From assembly GCF_008831285.2 (NCBI RefSeq), contig NW_022205195.1, positions 1 through 18,466 on the forward strand: a stretch of 18,466 nucleotides of DNA, given 5' to 3'. The stretch is from Nymphaea colorata (lineage: Eukaryota > Streptophyta > Magnoliopsida > Nymphaeales > Nymphaeaceae). Shown piece after piece: positions 7,410 through 17,545 of this stretch (positions are counted from its first letter, which is position 1; each line of letters starts with the position of its first letter). The position numbers were made by a program, and so were the translations under genes. Below the pieces are notes generated by a model. The model saw only the letters and a list, made by a program, of their open reading frames with translations, was not told the DNA's origin and did not search any database.

Positions 7410-8690
7410 CCACCCCCGTTTCTTGGTAGATGGGAAGAACAGAGGAAAAGAATCAGAAGTGAAGAAATTAGGCAAATTAAGGAAGAGATCAAACTTACAG
7501 TGGTGGAGAGTACATAAATACAACAAGACTCTTGCCTTCTTTTAACTCAGAAAATTAAATTTCTCAAGTTGCTGAGTTTATGAGTGAATAAATCTTTAAG
7601 GGTATATTTGTTTGCCTCCAATCAGAAGCTTTACCGATTTGGACTATGGTGAGCCCCATATATTTTTTCTGCTAAAAAAATATGGGAAAAATGTCTCGAT
7701 CCCAAGCTTCTACACTTCCCTTTTCTCATGTTTGCAGGTTTCTTTTTCTAGGGTTTTCATCTATCCTATTTTATTATGTAAAAAATTTGGATGCGTGATC
7801 TTGTTTTTCTTTTCTTTTCTCAAAATCACAAAGCTTATTTAGATATCAGGCTTGGGCAATTTATGGGTCTTGCACCAAGGACTGGATAATAAGATACAAC
7901 TCTAACCTTCTGCCCAAAATTGCTGACCCAAGACGAGAACGGGAGAGAGGAATGGATATGTAAATTACTGGATGTTAAAAATATTTTCTTCCCATACAAC
8001 CTAACTTTTAACATATCGTCTTAAAATTAAGTAATTTGGTATATCCAATTGGATAGTAAATTCAAAATAAAACAAAGCTGAATTTATATATCCAAATCCA
8101 AATTTAAATATCTGAGTCCAATGCATAGTTAAAATCGGAGTTTGAATATACATCAAATCCAAAGTTATTACAACTAAAAATGTTCTCAAAGTTCTAAATC
8201 TGGACCCGGTTCAAAGTAATTGTGTTTTCATATACAACAACCATCTTTTATATTTTTATGATGTAATCATCTCACCCACCGTTTTGTGTAGGGATAAGTT
8301 TATAAACTCCCTCAGTGCCTTGTGTTGCCATTTAGTTTATAAAGGAGCTAAGAGGGTGTTTGGCAATAGAGACACTTTGTGAGTGTCCCATAGATCTACA
8401 GCAAAATTATAGAAGGTTCATTGGACACTAGAGCTATTGTTTCATGAACCTTTATAAATTTTCTGGGCAGATTCATGGAACCTTTACAATCAATGCCTTA
8501 AAGGAACACATTGCTCACGTGCACTTATTCATTATTTATTAAAATATGAGAAGCATTTTTCAATTAATAAATTTGTTTCCACAACAATTTAGGAGCAACA
8601 AGTATTTCCTAATCAACGTTCTAATAGTTTGAAAGTTCTTAGAAGGTGTAATCACCCCATGTTTTATAAAATTCAATATTTATCATTTTT
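7410..8690. other. AT-rich intergenic DNA, no gene recognised
   Basis: Contains AT-rich runs with a degenerate ATATCCAAATCC-like short repeat (8038-8165) and an imperfect hairpin around 8408-8457 (AGAAGGTTCAT against ATGAACCTTTAT), followed by a third related copy near 8470-8487. The phrase GGGTGTTTGGCAA (8353-8365) is typical of the ends of some hAT-like plant MITEs, but no matching second end was found. Confidence 0.35.
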
Positions 8691-8698
8691 CAAACATT

Positions 8699-9060
8699 TC
8701 ATGATAGCAACTGCCTCAGCCCTTGCCCCACTTCCAACTGTATAGCAAACTTGGCCACGCACCCACAAATGGGTGTCGCTTGCAAAAATACACCCTCCAT
8801 CGCTACCGTCTCCACAAGGAGTGGGCAAATCCCACATTTCTTCACCACTCGCACTGCCCAGTTCTTTTTCTTCACCATGTGTTGCAAGGTTATCTGAAGA
8901 TCTCGGACACAAAAGGACCTGAGGCAGAAGACGAATTTTAGAAGTGCCGCAGCTGCTGCCACAGGAGGGCATTCCAGGCGTGACTTTCTCTCGAGCGCGT
9001 TTTTTACTGGAGGCGATCCAGAGGTCGAGTAAGGCGGCCTTGGATTCGGGCACGTGTCTA
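8699..9060 (-). pseudogene. Armadillo-like repeat protein pseudogene, 3' (C-terminal) part
   Basis: On the minus strand, two frames joined by a one-base shift near 8758-8772 give KRHPFVG followed by CVAKFAIQLEVGQGLRQ, ending at TGA (8701-8699). This matches my memory of the C-terminal signature of a plant armadillo-like helical repeat protein (HPFAxCVARFAVQLEVGEGLRQ-like), whose N-terminal and middle parts lie at 13688-14553 on the same strand. The last ~25 residues expected after GLRQ are missing or diverged. The stretch 8790-9060 is GC-richer and open (126 codons from 9053 in another frame), but I cannot align it to the family. Order and strand fit a single gene interrupted by the Copia element. 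Confidence 0.5.
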
Positions 9061-9199
9061 GTATTTTTTATCCAATTTCAGATTTTTTGGAAAATCCTGT
9101 GAAGAGATACGGAATTTACAAGTGCCACGGTTTCTAAAGGTCCCTGTGGCCTCCTTCGACAGAGCGCCTGCGACCCAGACTGTCTTCAGCTGGGAATCC

Positions 9200-10145
9200 G
9201 CAGTGCCAAAATCAAAGAGATGAAGCATTCAAGGGAGCCAAGTCCACCGAGCATAGTACCCTGAAAATGACCTCCACCCCACTCAATGGTGCTAACTATT
9301 TGAGTTGGGCGAAGGCTGCTCACTTGGTTCCTATTGGAAGATCAAAGGCATGATATATTAACGGGAAAACCAAAGCTCCAGCCACTACTGTTCCCAACTA
9401 TGATGAATGGGAATCAGAGAATGACATGGTTATGGCACACGGAATATGGGAGGCTCTAAAAGAACTTTACAGTGAGCAAAATAATCTTGCTCAAGTATAC
9501 CAGATACAATGCGAGATTGCCGATCTCACCCTCCATGACCAAGATGTGCAGCGGTACATTGGGAGACTAAGGAGTCTATATGATGAGCTCCTTCAATATC
9601 GACCAGTGACCTCTGATCCAGTCATTTACAGACAGCATTTTGAAGAAGATCAAATCTTCAAGGTCCTCGTTGGATTGAGTGAGGACTATGAAGCCATAAG
9701 GACTCAAATCCTGAATACTATGCTGCTGCCAAAATTCAATGCTATTTGTCAAATGATTCAGAGAGTGGTGTCAAGGCGAAGAGTCATGAGCGTCCCTCCT
9801 AAAACGGACTCCATAGAAGACAGCCAAGAAAGAATGGTGTGCCTTTCACAATCGGGCACTAATCAAGGCATACAAAGGTACCACTCAAACACACAGAAAA
9901 AGCATAGCAAACTTAAGTATACTCACTGCAGGAAATTGGGTCACATACGTGATCGCTGCTGGGAACTTGTGCGGCGACCATGGAAGAAAAAGGGTTCTTC
10001 TTCAATCCCAAACAAATACGTCAACCTTGCAAACTTTGTCACCAAAGATGACCTGGAAAAATTCTTCAGAAATTCTCTAAAGCGAATCTATTATCTTCCC
10101 AACCAGTGGGTGATATCTCAGAAGGTAAGTTCTGTGCCTTATTGA
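9200..10145 (+). pseudogene. Copia gag (nucleocapsid-like) remnant
   Basis: Gag forms the particle that packages element RNA. From about 9230 the frame reads KGAKSTEHSTLKM, LNGANYLSWAKAA, then TGA (9351-9353), YINGKTKAP, DEWESENDMVM, and IWEALKELYSEQN onward, the usual UBN2-type gag. About 20 residues expected between DMVM and IWEALK are missing, suggesting an in-frame deletion near 9430. A frameshift near 9223-9232 precedes this (AKIKEMK is in another frame). The zinc knuckle near 9915-9962 (YTHCxxxxGHxxxxC) has Tyr in place of its first Cys. The frame ends at TGA 10143-10145, overlapping the protease frame by 40 bases. Copia elements normally have a single gag-pol frame, so this is another indel. 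Confidence 0.85.
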
Positions 10146-10504
10146 ATGCCACTAAAAATAAATCCTGGATAGTTGATTCTGGTGCTACTGATCACATGAC
10201 CAATGATCCCACAATACTTGCCGATCTAAACAAGGATCTTCATCGTTCTGTTTTTTCTGCTGATGGGTCATCTACGGTTGTTGCTGGCATTGGAAAAACA
10301 TCCTTCGCGAAAAATATTATTTCTGCTTTACTTGTTCCTAAGCTTGCTGTCAACCTTATGTCTGTTAGCAAAATCACTCAAAATTATGATTGTCTGGCTG
10401 TTTTCTCCAAGAAGGATGTAACATTTCAGGACCTGAGCTCAAAGAAGGTGATTGGGAAGGGCCGACGCATGGTGACCTCTACACTTTGGACACCGACTGT
10501 TTGA
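10106..10504 (+). pseudogene. Copia aspartic protease remnant
   Basis: This domain cleaves the Gag-Pol polyprotein. The active-site motif Asp-Ser-Gly-Ala is intact at 10175-10186 in the context SWIVDSGATDHMTND, followed by SADGSSTVVAGIGK and LLVPKLAVNLMSVSKI, standard for Copia protease. The frame continues through DLSSKKVIGKGRRM, then shifts (the expected GxLYxLD lies in the next frame) and stops at TGA 10502-10504. The protease part itself is the best-preserved domain of the element. Confidence 0.88.
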
Positions 10505-10554
10505 GTTTTTTCTCCAAATAAAAATCGACTCAAAGGACGGACTATCAAATTTGA

Positions 10555-11600
10555 CATGCTCGACTAGGACACATATATGATCAGAACCTCAGTCCCCTCA
10601 CCATTGATGATAATAAAGCGTGTAATGCATGCGAATTCGCCAAATTCACACACCTCACCTTCCAGCCGATTCATGAAAGGTCTGAAAAAGCTTTTGATCT
10701 CATTCACCTCGGATGTTTGGGGGCCTGCTCCAGAGGACTCTCATGCTGGTTTTAAGTTCTATGTCTCTTTCATTGATGATATGACTCGCGTAACATGGAT
10801 TTATATTCTCAAAAATAAGAGTTAAGTGCCAAAAATTTTTGAAGAATTCTATGCCCTCATTCTCCCTCAATATGGTGCTAAGATTAAAATGCTTTGCTTT
10901 GACAATGGTGGTGAATATGTGAATGATGCATTGAAAAACTTCATGAGGAAACATGGAATACAACCCCAATATACCTGCACCGGGACGCCTCAGCAAAACG
11001 GCATTGCGGAAAGAAAAAACCGACAGTTTCTGAATATTCTCCGGGCTCTTATGATGCACAAGAACGTACCTCAGATTTTTTGAAGCGAAGCCATTGGGAC
11101 AGCATGTTATATATCCAATCAAGTTCCAAACTCTAGCTAGAAGGAAAATTCCTCTGAACTCCTTCTCAATAAGCCGCTGTCACTTAAACACCTCAGGGTG
11201 TTTGGGTGCAAATGTTTCGTACAAGTACAAGAAAGATTTAGAAATAAATTCCAGTGACATGTGATTAAGTGTATATTCTTTGGATACTCAAGCAAGAAGA
11301 GAGGTTATCGCTGTTTGACCCTCTCTCTAAACGGATGATTGTATCTCAGGAAGTAAAATTCTATGAAAGTCAACATTTCTCTGACTGCTGCATAATGGGG
11401 GAGGCAAATAAAAGAAAACTCTGCTGAAAATAGTGTTGATGAAACTCCACGTCCGCTGGCTGACATCTTTGCAAGTCAAATGCCTACATGCCAACCAGGG
11501 ATTGCCCACTTTCCCAGTAACAATAGCAGCCTTGAAAACACTATTTGGAGGAAGACGAACCACCTACCAACATCAAATCTCAACCAAGCGTAAGACGTTC
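10555..11600 (+). pseudogene. Copia integrase remnant (pre-integrase zinc region and DDE core)
   Basis: The integrase would insert element DNA into the host genome. The pre-integrase part (10571-10707) keeps CNACEFAKFTHL, with an upstream His region degraded. A one-base insertion near 10707-10708 shifts into SDVWGPAPEDS. The catalytic triad can be read: Asp at 10712-10714 (DVWGP), Asp at 10901-10903 (FDNGGEY) and Glu at 11009-11011 (NGIAERKN), with the second Asp and the Glu 35 residues apart, as in the DD(35)E family. Stops: TAA 10823-10825 and TGA 11081-11083. Downstream, KPLSLKHLRVFGCKCFVQV and FGYSSKKRGYRCL are the C-terminal Copia integrase features, interrupted by several more stops. 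Confidence 0.88.
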
Positions 11601-11739
11601 CTCTAGAGTGACTCGGCCTCCATCCAAGTTAAGTGATTATAAACTTACTTATCCATTGGAAGTCTTCATCACTAGACAATTATCTCTCTTTTGAAGTTCT
11701 CTCGCATAATTACAAGTCATACATCTTTGTTATTTATGG

Positions 11740-12450
11740 TCATCAAGAGCCAAGAAACTTTAATGAAGCAGTGCAGTCTTATGGTGGAGGGCAGCTATGG
11801 AAGAAGAAAATCAGGTGCTTGAAAAGAACTATACTTGGGATCTTGTTCCTCTACCAGACGAAAAGAAACTGGTAGGTTGTAAATGGATCTACAAAATAAA
11901 GTTCAAGAGCAATGGAGAAGTGGAGCGATATAAGGTTCGCCTCGTTGCAAGGGCTTCACTGAGATAGAAGGAATCGATTACAATGAAACCTTTGCCCCGT
12001 AGCAAAAATGAACATGGTGAGAACTCTTCTTGTAGATGCACCTACAAAAAGGTGGAATCTTCTCTAACTTGATGTAAAAAATGCATTTCTACATGGTGAA
12101 TTGGAACAAGAGGTCTACATGGAAGTACCGCAAGGAGTTAACTGCCGATCTGAACATGTTTGCAAACTAAGGAAAGCTCTTTACGGATTGAAGCAATCAC
12201 CTCATGCCTGTTTGCTCATCTAAAGACAGCACTCATCAATTAGGATTTCAGCAAAGCTCTGCCGATTACACCATGTTCACATTCACCAGAAAATCCAAGG
12301 TAACCATCTTGCTTGTGTACGGGGATGATATCATACTTACTAGAGATGACTTTGAGATCATGAGGCTATAAAAAAACATTTAAATAGCGAGTTTGAAATC
12401 AAAGATCTTGGACGTTACAATATTCCTTGGAATAAGAAGTGGCTCACTCT
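11740..12450 (+). pseudogene. Copia reverse transcriptase remnant
   Basis: RT copies element RNA into DNA. Pieces in several frames read in family order: AAMEEENQVLEKNYTWDLVP (from 11791), GCKWIYKIKFKSNGEVERYK, ETFAPVAKMN-like, [33 protein letters not shown], and LLVYGDDIILTRDD. The catalytic box at 12318-12329 is YGDD instead of the usual YVDD, a one-base change in the second codon (GGG for GTG) that keeps both aspartates. At least four frameshifts and several stops prevent any product. Confidence 0.9.
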
Positions 12451-12609
12451 GAAAAAGGATATTTATATGTGAACCGCAAATACACGATTGATCGCTTGAA
12501 AGATACTGGATATCTAGGCACCAAACCCGCAAACACACCCCTTGAGATGAACTGCAAGCTAAGGAAAGAAGATGGTGATATTTTTAAAACAAAGAAAGTT
12601 TCCAAAACT

Positions 12610-13245
12610 AGTTGAAAACTAATATATTTGACAGTTATGCGGCGTGACATTATGTATGTTGTCAGTGTCATTAGCCAATTCATGCACCAACCAAGATCCC
12701 ATCATGTTGAGTCAGCTCACCGGATTTTGAGGTACTTAAAGGGGACATCAGAAAGGGAATCCTATGAGACGCGACCAATCTCTCACATTACTGGCTATTG
12801 TGATGCAGACTAGGTTGGGGACCCAAATGACAAATGGTCAACATCAGATAACGCATGTTTCTTGGAAGAAATTGATCACTTGGCGAAGTAAAAAACAAGC
12901 CGTAGTAGCCTGATCCAGTGCAGAGGCAGAAATACCAAGCCATGGCCATATGTACGTGTGAATGATTTGGCTTAAGTCCCTCCTTAAGGATATGAGGGTC
13001 GAAACTCACTCCCCAATGGAACTTAAGTGCGACAACATGGCTGCTATTCATATTGGTGCGAATCCCAAATTTCATGAACAAAGAAAACATATCGAAGTCG
13101 ACTGTCATTCGTTCGAGAAAAAATTCAAGATGGCATCATTGCAATTCTCATGTTAGAAGCGAAAGCCAGCTCACTGACATCTTGACAAAAAGTATTGGGA
13201 AAGAAAGGCAAAGGATTATTACGGACAAGTTGGGGCAACTGATGT
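12610..13245 (+). pseudogene. Copia RNase H remnant
   Basis: RNase H removes the RNA strand during reverse transcription. The run RRDIMYVVSVISQFM, HHVESAHRILRYLKGT, GYCDAD (catalytic Asp at 12802-12804), SSAEAE, MIWLKSLLKDM, LKCDNMAAIHI and KHIEVDCH follows the Copia pattern, then a frameshift into SHVRSESQLTDILTKSIGKE. A TAG (12811-12813) stands where Trp follows the DAD motif. Another stop is at 12958-12960. Similarity runs to within a few codons of the polypurine tract, as expected for the end of pol. Confidence 0.88.
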
Positions 13246-13259
13246 CTGCCTACCAACTT

Positions 13260-13268
13260 GAGGGGGAG
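13260..13268 (+). other. Polypurine tract of the Copia element
   Basis: GAGGGGGAG, two bases before the TGTT start of the 3' LTR. This is the usual primer site for plus-strand DNA synthesis in LTR retrotransposons. Confidence 0.85.
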
Positions 13269-13270
13269 TT

Positions 13271-13687
13271 TGTTAGCACATTTGGAAGGAAGCTCTTCAC
13301 CGTCTCCTCCTGGAAAGAAATCCTCAGCAGCTAATGTTCATCTCCTTCTTGGAAAGACATCCTCACCAGCTAACGGTTGATCATATCTTTGGAAAGAGGA
13401 GCAACAGAACGAGAATCTCATCAATAAGTCTTACCAAGCTCGTCTTACCTCTTTAACATGTTGCCTTTTTCTCAGTAACTCCCTGATTTCCAGGGATCTT
13501 AAACCGTTGGGATATGTAAGGGAAGAAGGGGCTGTAACTCTTTATAAGGAGATCATTCAAACGACATCAGTAAGAAAAAATAAGAGAGACAAAAAACAGA
13601 GCTTTCTCTGTTTTCGTGGATGTAGGCTATTAATGCCAAACCACATTAAATTTGTGCTGTCCTGTTTTTCTTCCTACCTTCCTTCCA
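13271..13687 (+). repeat. 3' LTR of the Copia element
   Basis: Starts TGTTAGCACA directly after the polypurine tract. I place the end at CCTTCCA (CA at 13686-13687), because minus-strand armadillo coding similarity (AMMEKVLIS) begins at the next base. Length would be 417 bp. A TATA-like TTTATAAGG at 13540-13548 and a U5-like GTGGATGTAGGC...GCCAAACCACATTAAA block (13616-13650) resemble those of other plant Copia LTRs. No second LTR copy is in the window. Confidence 0.75.
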
Positions 13688-14553
13688 TGAAATTAACACC
13701 TTCTCCATCATGGCCTGATTGCCTCCATTCTACCAATGTATCCAATCACCATAATACAATCTAAAGCAGCTGATTTCAAGCCTCGTCTTCCGAATCCAAG
13801 GCCTTTATCATCTTGGGGAGCTCCCGCTTTGGTGGATCTCATCGACAAAGAGGCTTTTGATGGCGATGATCAAGCTACAGAGGACCCTGAGGCCGTCGGC
13901 GGAGCTCAATTCCACCTGTGCCATCGCCATCAGGCTCATCACCACCTGACCCATGAACATGTCCTTGTTGAATGTCACTAGAGCTCACTAGAGCCGCCAT
14001 GCTGAAGGGGCAGCTCTCCCTAACCCACCTGGACACCTTCCTGTCACACAGGACCGATTTGAGCAAGGAAAAAGCCCGGGACCTCAGCACGGCATCCTGG
14101 AGACCCGGGTATCGAAGACCGACAGCAGCCCGACAACCTTCACCTCCTCCTCATCCTCACTGAGCAGCGACTTCACCAGCTTCTTGATGCTCTTCCGGTC
14201 GATCCATGCCTGAATCTCTGACTCGATGACACCGCTGACACACACGATGTCACTGCTGAAGACGTGGCCCCTGATGAAGGAACTGATGGTGAGGTAGGAG
14301 TGGGGGAGCTGGTTGTCCACCTAGGAGCGGAGGCTGCAAAGGTGGTGGGTGAGGTCGGCAAGCTCGGGGTCCTTGAACTTGGAGGCGAGGTCCTCGGTCT
14401 GGAGGTGGAGGAGGTCCTTGATGGCCTGCCCTCCTCCTCCTCCTCCTGCTTCTGCCGGCAGTGGGAGACTACCGTATCTACCGGGATGCGTCCTTCAGCA
14501 CATGCAGGACGGCGACCACCTGCGTCTCATGCCCTCCTCCCCCCACCTTCCAT
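13688..14553 (-). pseudogene. Armadillo-like repeat protein pseudogene, 5' (N-terminal and middle) part
   Basis: Minus-strand coding remains in shifting frames. From ATG 14553-14551 (MEGGG): a poly-Glu run (14433-14447), QAIKDLLHLQTEDLASKF, ADLTHHLCSLRS, TAG at 14323-14321 (probably once Gln), [59 protein letters not shown]; shift near 14100; [32 protein letters not shown]; a 10-bp duplication; [39 protein letters not shown]; shifts near 13820, 13780 and 13712; then LKSAALDCIMVIGYIGRMEA and AMMEKVLIS, where the Copia LTR begins. Repeated amphipathic helices with armadillo-type patterns and the order of segments point to a plant ARM-like helical protein of unknown role. The family name is from memory and not certain, but that this is a decayed gene is clear. 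High GC contrasts with its flanks. Confidence 0.6.
13975..13994. repeat. Perfect 10-bp tandem duplication inside the armadillo-like pseudogene
   Basis: TCACTAGAGC occurs twice head to tail. On the coding (minus) strand it inserts ten bases between the codons for ...AALV and TFNKD..., shifting the frame by one. Counting only one copy, the two coding segments join in frame. Confidence 0.9.
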
Positions 14554-14559
14554 GGTACT

Positions 14560-15930
14560 GCTGTTGCAGACGGTGACCGTTGCCCCCCGATGCCTCCCCT
14601 CACTTGATATCACTCCCCTCTCCCTTCCTCTCTCTCTATCTTCTCTGACTTCTTGCCTTGCATCGGTCCAAAGTCAAAACAACTAGTCCTTTCTGAGACA
14701 GAAAAAAGAGAAAGGAGGATGGGACTGAATGGTCCAGGACTGAGAAGAGTGAGGTTGGTATTTCCTTCATCTACCTCCCCCACGCTCCACTGACTCTTCC
14801 ATCATGGGCTTTTGATTATCGGAACAGCCTTTTCATAATCTGATCAACACCTAAGAGAGCAAATATTACAAAATTTGCTCCTATTCTTAGAGAGAGAGAG
14901 AAATATTATTACAAAACTTTGTCATATAGAGGGAGAAAGAGTTAGAGAGAGAAGGGGGCCTAAGATATCACCACATTAGTAGGTTCAAGAACACAACTCT
15001 CACCACATTAGTAGTTTGATTTATCTTTCCCGAAGTATCTGAGTGCATGATATCATATGCTCAAGGAATTTCTATGGAAACTTTTGGTTATTGGTATACA
15101 GCAGAGAAGTTAAGATGTTAACTCAGACCTTTTTTTGGTTTTGCAACCATGGTAGCTCATTTGATGTTAAAATCCACTTTTTTTCTAAAGTTGTTTGAAC
15201 TAAAGAGCTGATTAACAGCAGACCAGCAAGGGCAAGAAACCCTCCTTTGTATATAACGCACTTACGAACAGTTTACTTCTTAGATGAATCTGATATGGCC
15301 ATTTTATAAGTGAAAAGTCTTCATACAAATTCAATATCTTGATTTATAGGATCAGATATGGAATTATTTGAATACAACAGATTTTCATGACAATTTTCTT
15401 GGCTCCTGTATTCGATCGAATCATGATAGAATCTCCTCCTCATTTGGATCTACATCCGAGCGTTCTTGCTTTGTCATATTACAACAGTTGACATCCCTTT
15501 CAAATGTGTTCCCAACATTTCCCCGAGCCCAAGTCGCATTAGTGCTGGCATGGATTCAGGCATAGGTTTGGGTACCTGGGTAGGGAGGACACAACAATTT
15601 GAAAAAAAAATGATAATTGTGTTATTCAATTTGCTAGTTTTAAAATGTTTAAGATTTGTTGTTTTGCTTTTGTTTTGTAGGGGTGTAGCTGGAAGCCCTC
15701 CCTCTTTCCTCCTGCCCCACCGTTTGGGGCTTCTTTGTGATTAAGTTCAAAGCAAGACACCCATCAACTAAGCATCACACCACTCACCATTTGTAGTTCA
15801 GGTGAATAACACTCATGAGAATCGAGTTGACAATCGGCCCTTTTGCTATACTGCCAGTCTGACTGCTATGCTACCTATAAGAGCCCATTCACTATACATA
15901 CATATATAGTATTTGATTTGCAATAAGTTG
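14560..15930. other. Intergenic DNA, no gene recognised
   Basis: Near the former 5' end of the armadillo-like gene the sequence is purine/pyrimidine-biased (CT-rich on + at 14600-14645; GAGAGA runs at 14891-14905 and 14928-14953), as in many plant 5' leaders. CACCACATTAGTAG is repeated at 14969-14982 and 15001-15014. The rest is AT-rich, with short open frames (15368-15565, 15466-15744) lacking any motif. Confidence 0.4.
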
Positions 15931-15934
15931 TCAT

Positions 15935-16495
15935 CTTATATATTTTCAGGGAACTTGCCACATTAGTTTGTTACTTTAGTGACTGTGATTTTTACTACCT
16001 CAACCATGTTACTTCTAGTGACTATGATGTCATCTACACAAATCATCCATGAGGATTGTATGGACATATCTAATTGTGACTCATGAACCCCAAGTGTGAT
16101 GACAAGGACATGCCTTGTTAGCGTTTTTTTGACTTAGACAATGCTTTATTGAGGCGATAAACATGATTGGAACCCCATTAATCTTAAAACCATGTTGGTT
16201 GCATCATGAACCACCTTTTACTTTAGTATCTGTTGTGAGAAAGTATTGACACCTAATTCATGTAAGATCTACCCATCGAGATAGGCATGGTTGAGATCAA
16301 CGGTTTTTAGTTTGTTTAACAATAGGACTATAAGTTTCATATTAGTATGTCCCTTCTTATGGATTATACCTTGCAAAGTGGCGAGACTTATACTAAGCAA
16401 TTGAGCCATTAGAGTTCCTCCCTATTAAATCTAAATATCCATCCACATCTAACATTATTATGTGACTGTTGGCTGGGATGAGCCCACAATTGATT
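15935..16495 (-). pseudogene. Antisense Copia-type reverse transcriptase fragment
   Basis: Minus-strand pieces in RT order: WAHPSQQSHNNV (about 16455-16489), CGWIFRF (16427-16444), SRHFARYNP (from about 16390), ETYSPIVKQT (16309-16338), and CVDDIIVTRSN (about 16014-16040, the two catalytic aspartates at 16029-16034). These match TWxLVPPSxxHN, GCKWVFRxK, KARLVAKGY, ETFSPVVKxT and YVDDIIVTGS of Copia RT. Stops and shifts are frequent, and much of the domain between ETYSP and VDD is scrambled. The gene-like order on the minus strand continues that of the protease and pre-integrase pieces at 17180-17545, so both likely come from one element. Confidence 0.75.
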
Positions 16496-17179
16496 TGTAT
16501 AAAAGACCCCAACTCTTCTTCCGTAGCTTGAGCGCTTTTAGGATTACATTTTGCTTTAAGATGAACTCTGAGTTCAACTTAACTTGTATTGCTTCACTAG
16601 GAGACACAAAGGAAGACTATATTTGGATGGAAAATAAGCATTTAATGCTCTTGTTTCATCCATAGATTGGTTAATCATATGGTGAGTCAAATTAATTAGT
16701 TCTATTATTGTATGTCTTTCACTAGATGGGTCTAAACTCCAGTTCCACTTCATGATTTCCTTTCCTTTCTTCTTCTCTTGGTTGGTTGATGGGACTGGGG
16801 CTTCATGTACAAATAGGTGATTCATGATATATTCTTGACCAAGCTATGGGTTGATGAAGATAGACCAAAGTTTCATTTTGGGCAAGATATATTTTGAATG
16901 TCTCTTGAATGCATTGAAATGGAGCTTGGATTATTTGGTTTATTTTTAAATTACAGTTAGTTTTTTAATTAATTAATAGCATTTAAAAACTGCAAACGGT
17001 TTCTTCATAGAAAACAGTATGTTGAGAAATGCCAATGTATTGCAAGAGTGAGGAGCCATAACATATATATCCTTTATAAAGTTCATATTCAATATAAAAC
17101 CACATGCTTTGACTTAAGTCTAATAATTCTCAAATTGAAAAAAATGAAGGTCACAAGTGCAGGCAAAATTTTCATAAAG
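16496..17179. other. No clear feature; probable decayed interior of the antisense Copia element
   Basis: Lies between the antisense pre-integrase piece and the antisense RT piece, where an integrase core would be expected. I find no DDE signature. An 83-codon minus frame (16574-16825) has no recognisable motif. Confidence 0.35.
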
Positions 17180-17545
17180 GCTTTCTTGTTTGAACTGTTT
17201 ATGCGCAAACATTGAAGCACTTTGCTTGTATAAATTTTTCTCGTTGGTGCCTTGGACTAAACTTTTCATTTCTAATGATCCTAACCATAAATTTGTGAGG
17301 ACAAAAGTCAAAAAAATGGTGATTATCATGTGTAAGTTTGGCAACATAAACAACATATTTTTCTTAGTGCACATTAACATGTAAGATCATCTTTGAGATC
17401 AAATTTTTGAATATGAAGGGAAAACAATGTGAGCTTACCAAACAGTGTGAGATCAACTTTACATTCATTTTGTTGGTGATAGCATTGCAATATCTGCTGC
17501 CATGTGATGTGTTCCCTAGAATCTAGATACCATATATCATCTTGA
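17180..17545 (-). pseudogene. Antisense Copia protease and pre-integrase domain fragment
   Basis: On the minus strand WYLDS (17532-17518) followed by REHITW resembles WYLDSGATHHMT, the Copia protease active site, with the Gly codon replaced by Arg. About 50 codons later VAKLTHDNHHFFDFCPHKFM (one frame) and LVQGTNEKNLYKQ (17260-17225, next frame) match the pre-integrase region (LHVPKLxxNLxSVxKxxxDNxxxxEFHP then LLxGxxxxGLYxx). Frameshifts separate the parts. This is the upstream portion of the same antisense element as the RT piece at 15935-16495. Confidence 0.6.

Larger units (their letters stand above)
9190..13687 (+). mobile_element. Copia-type LTR retrotransposon, 5'-truncated and decayed
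   Basis: The domain order gag - zinc knuckle - protease - integrase - reverse transcriptase - RNase H - polypurine tract - 3' LTR is that of the Copia (Pseudoviridae-like) superfamily. The element would have replicated through an RNA copy and inserted by its integrase. It has many stops and frameshifts in every domain. The 3' LTR is present, but I find no matching LTR, no TGTTAGCACA start and no tRNA-Met primer-binding-like site upstream of gag, so the 5' end has been lost. It is inserted in the opposite orientation to an armadillo-like gene. The exact 5' edge is uncertain, between about 9060 and 9200. Confidence 0.9.

Noticed and set aside
8353-8490. Hairpin and GTGTTTGGCAA phrase suggesting a MITE
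   Set aside because: No matching terminal inverted repeat or target duplication could be found. Kept only as a note in the intergenic entry.
8673-9053. A 126-codon minus frame whose end resembles an RNase H-like domain (GGCIFASD...WVRGQ...ARAEAVAI)
   Set aside because: The alternate frames over the same bases give KRHPFVG and CVAKFAIQLEVGQGLRQ, which fit the armadillo-like gene found on the same strand beyond the Copia element. The RNase H likeness is probably a shadow.
14264-14686. A 140-codon plus-strand frame rich in Val, Leu, Gly and Glu
   Set aside because: It is the antisense of the GC-rich armadillo-like pseudogene. GC-rich coding DNA commonly leaves long open frames on the opposite strand.
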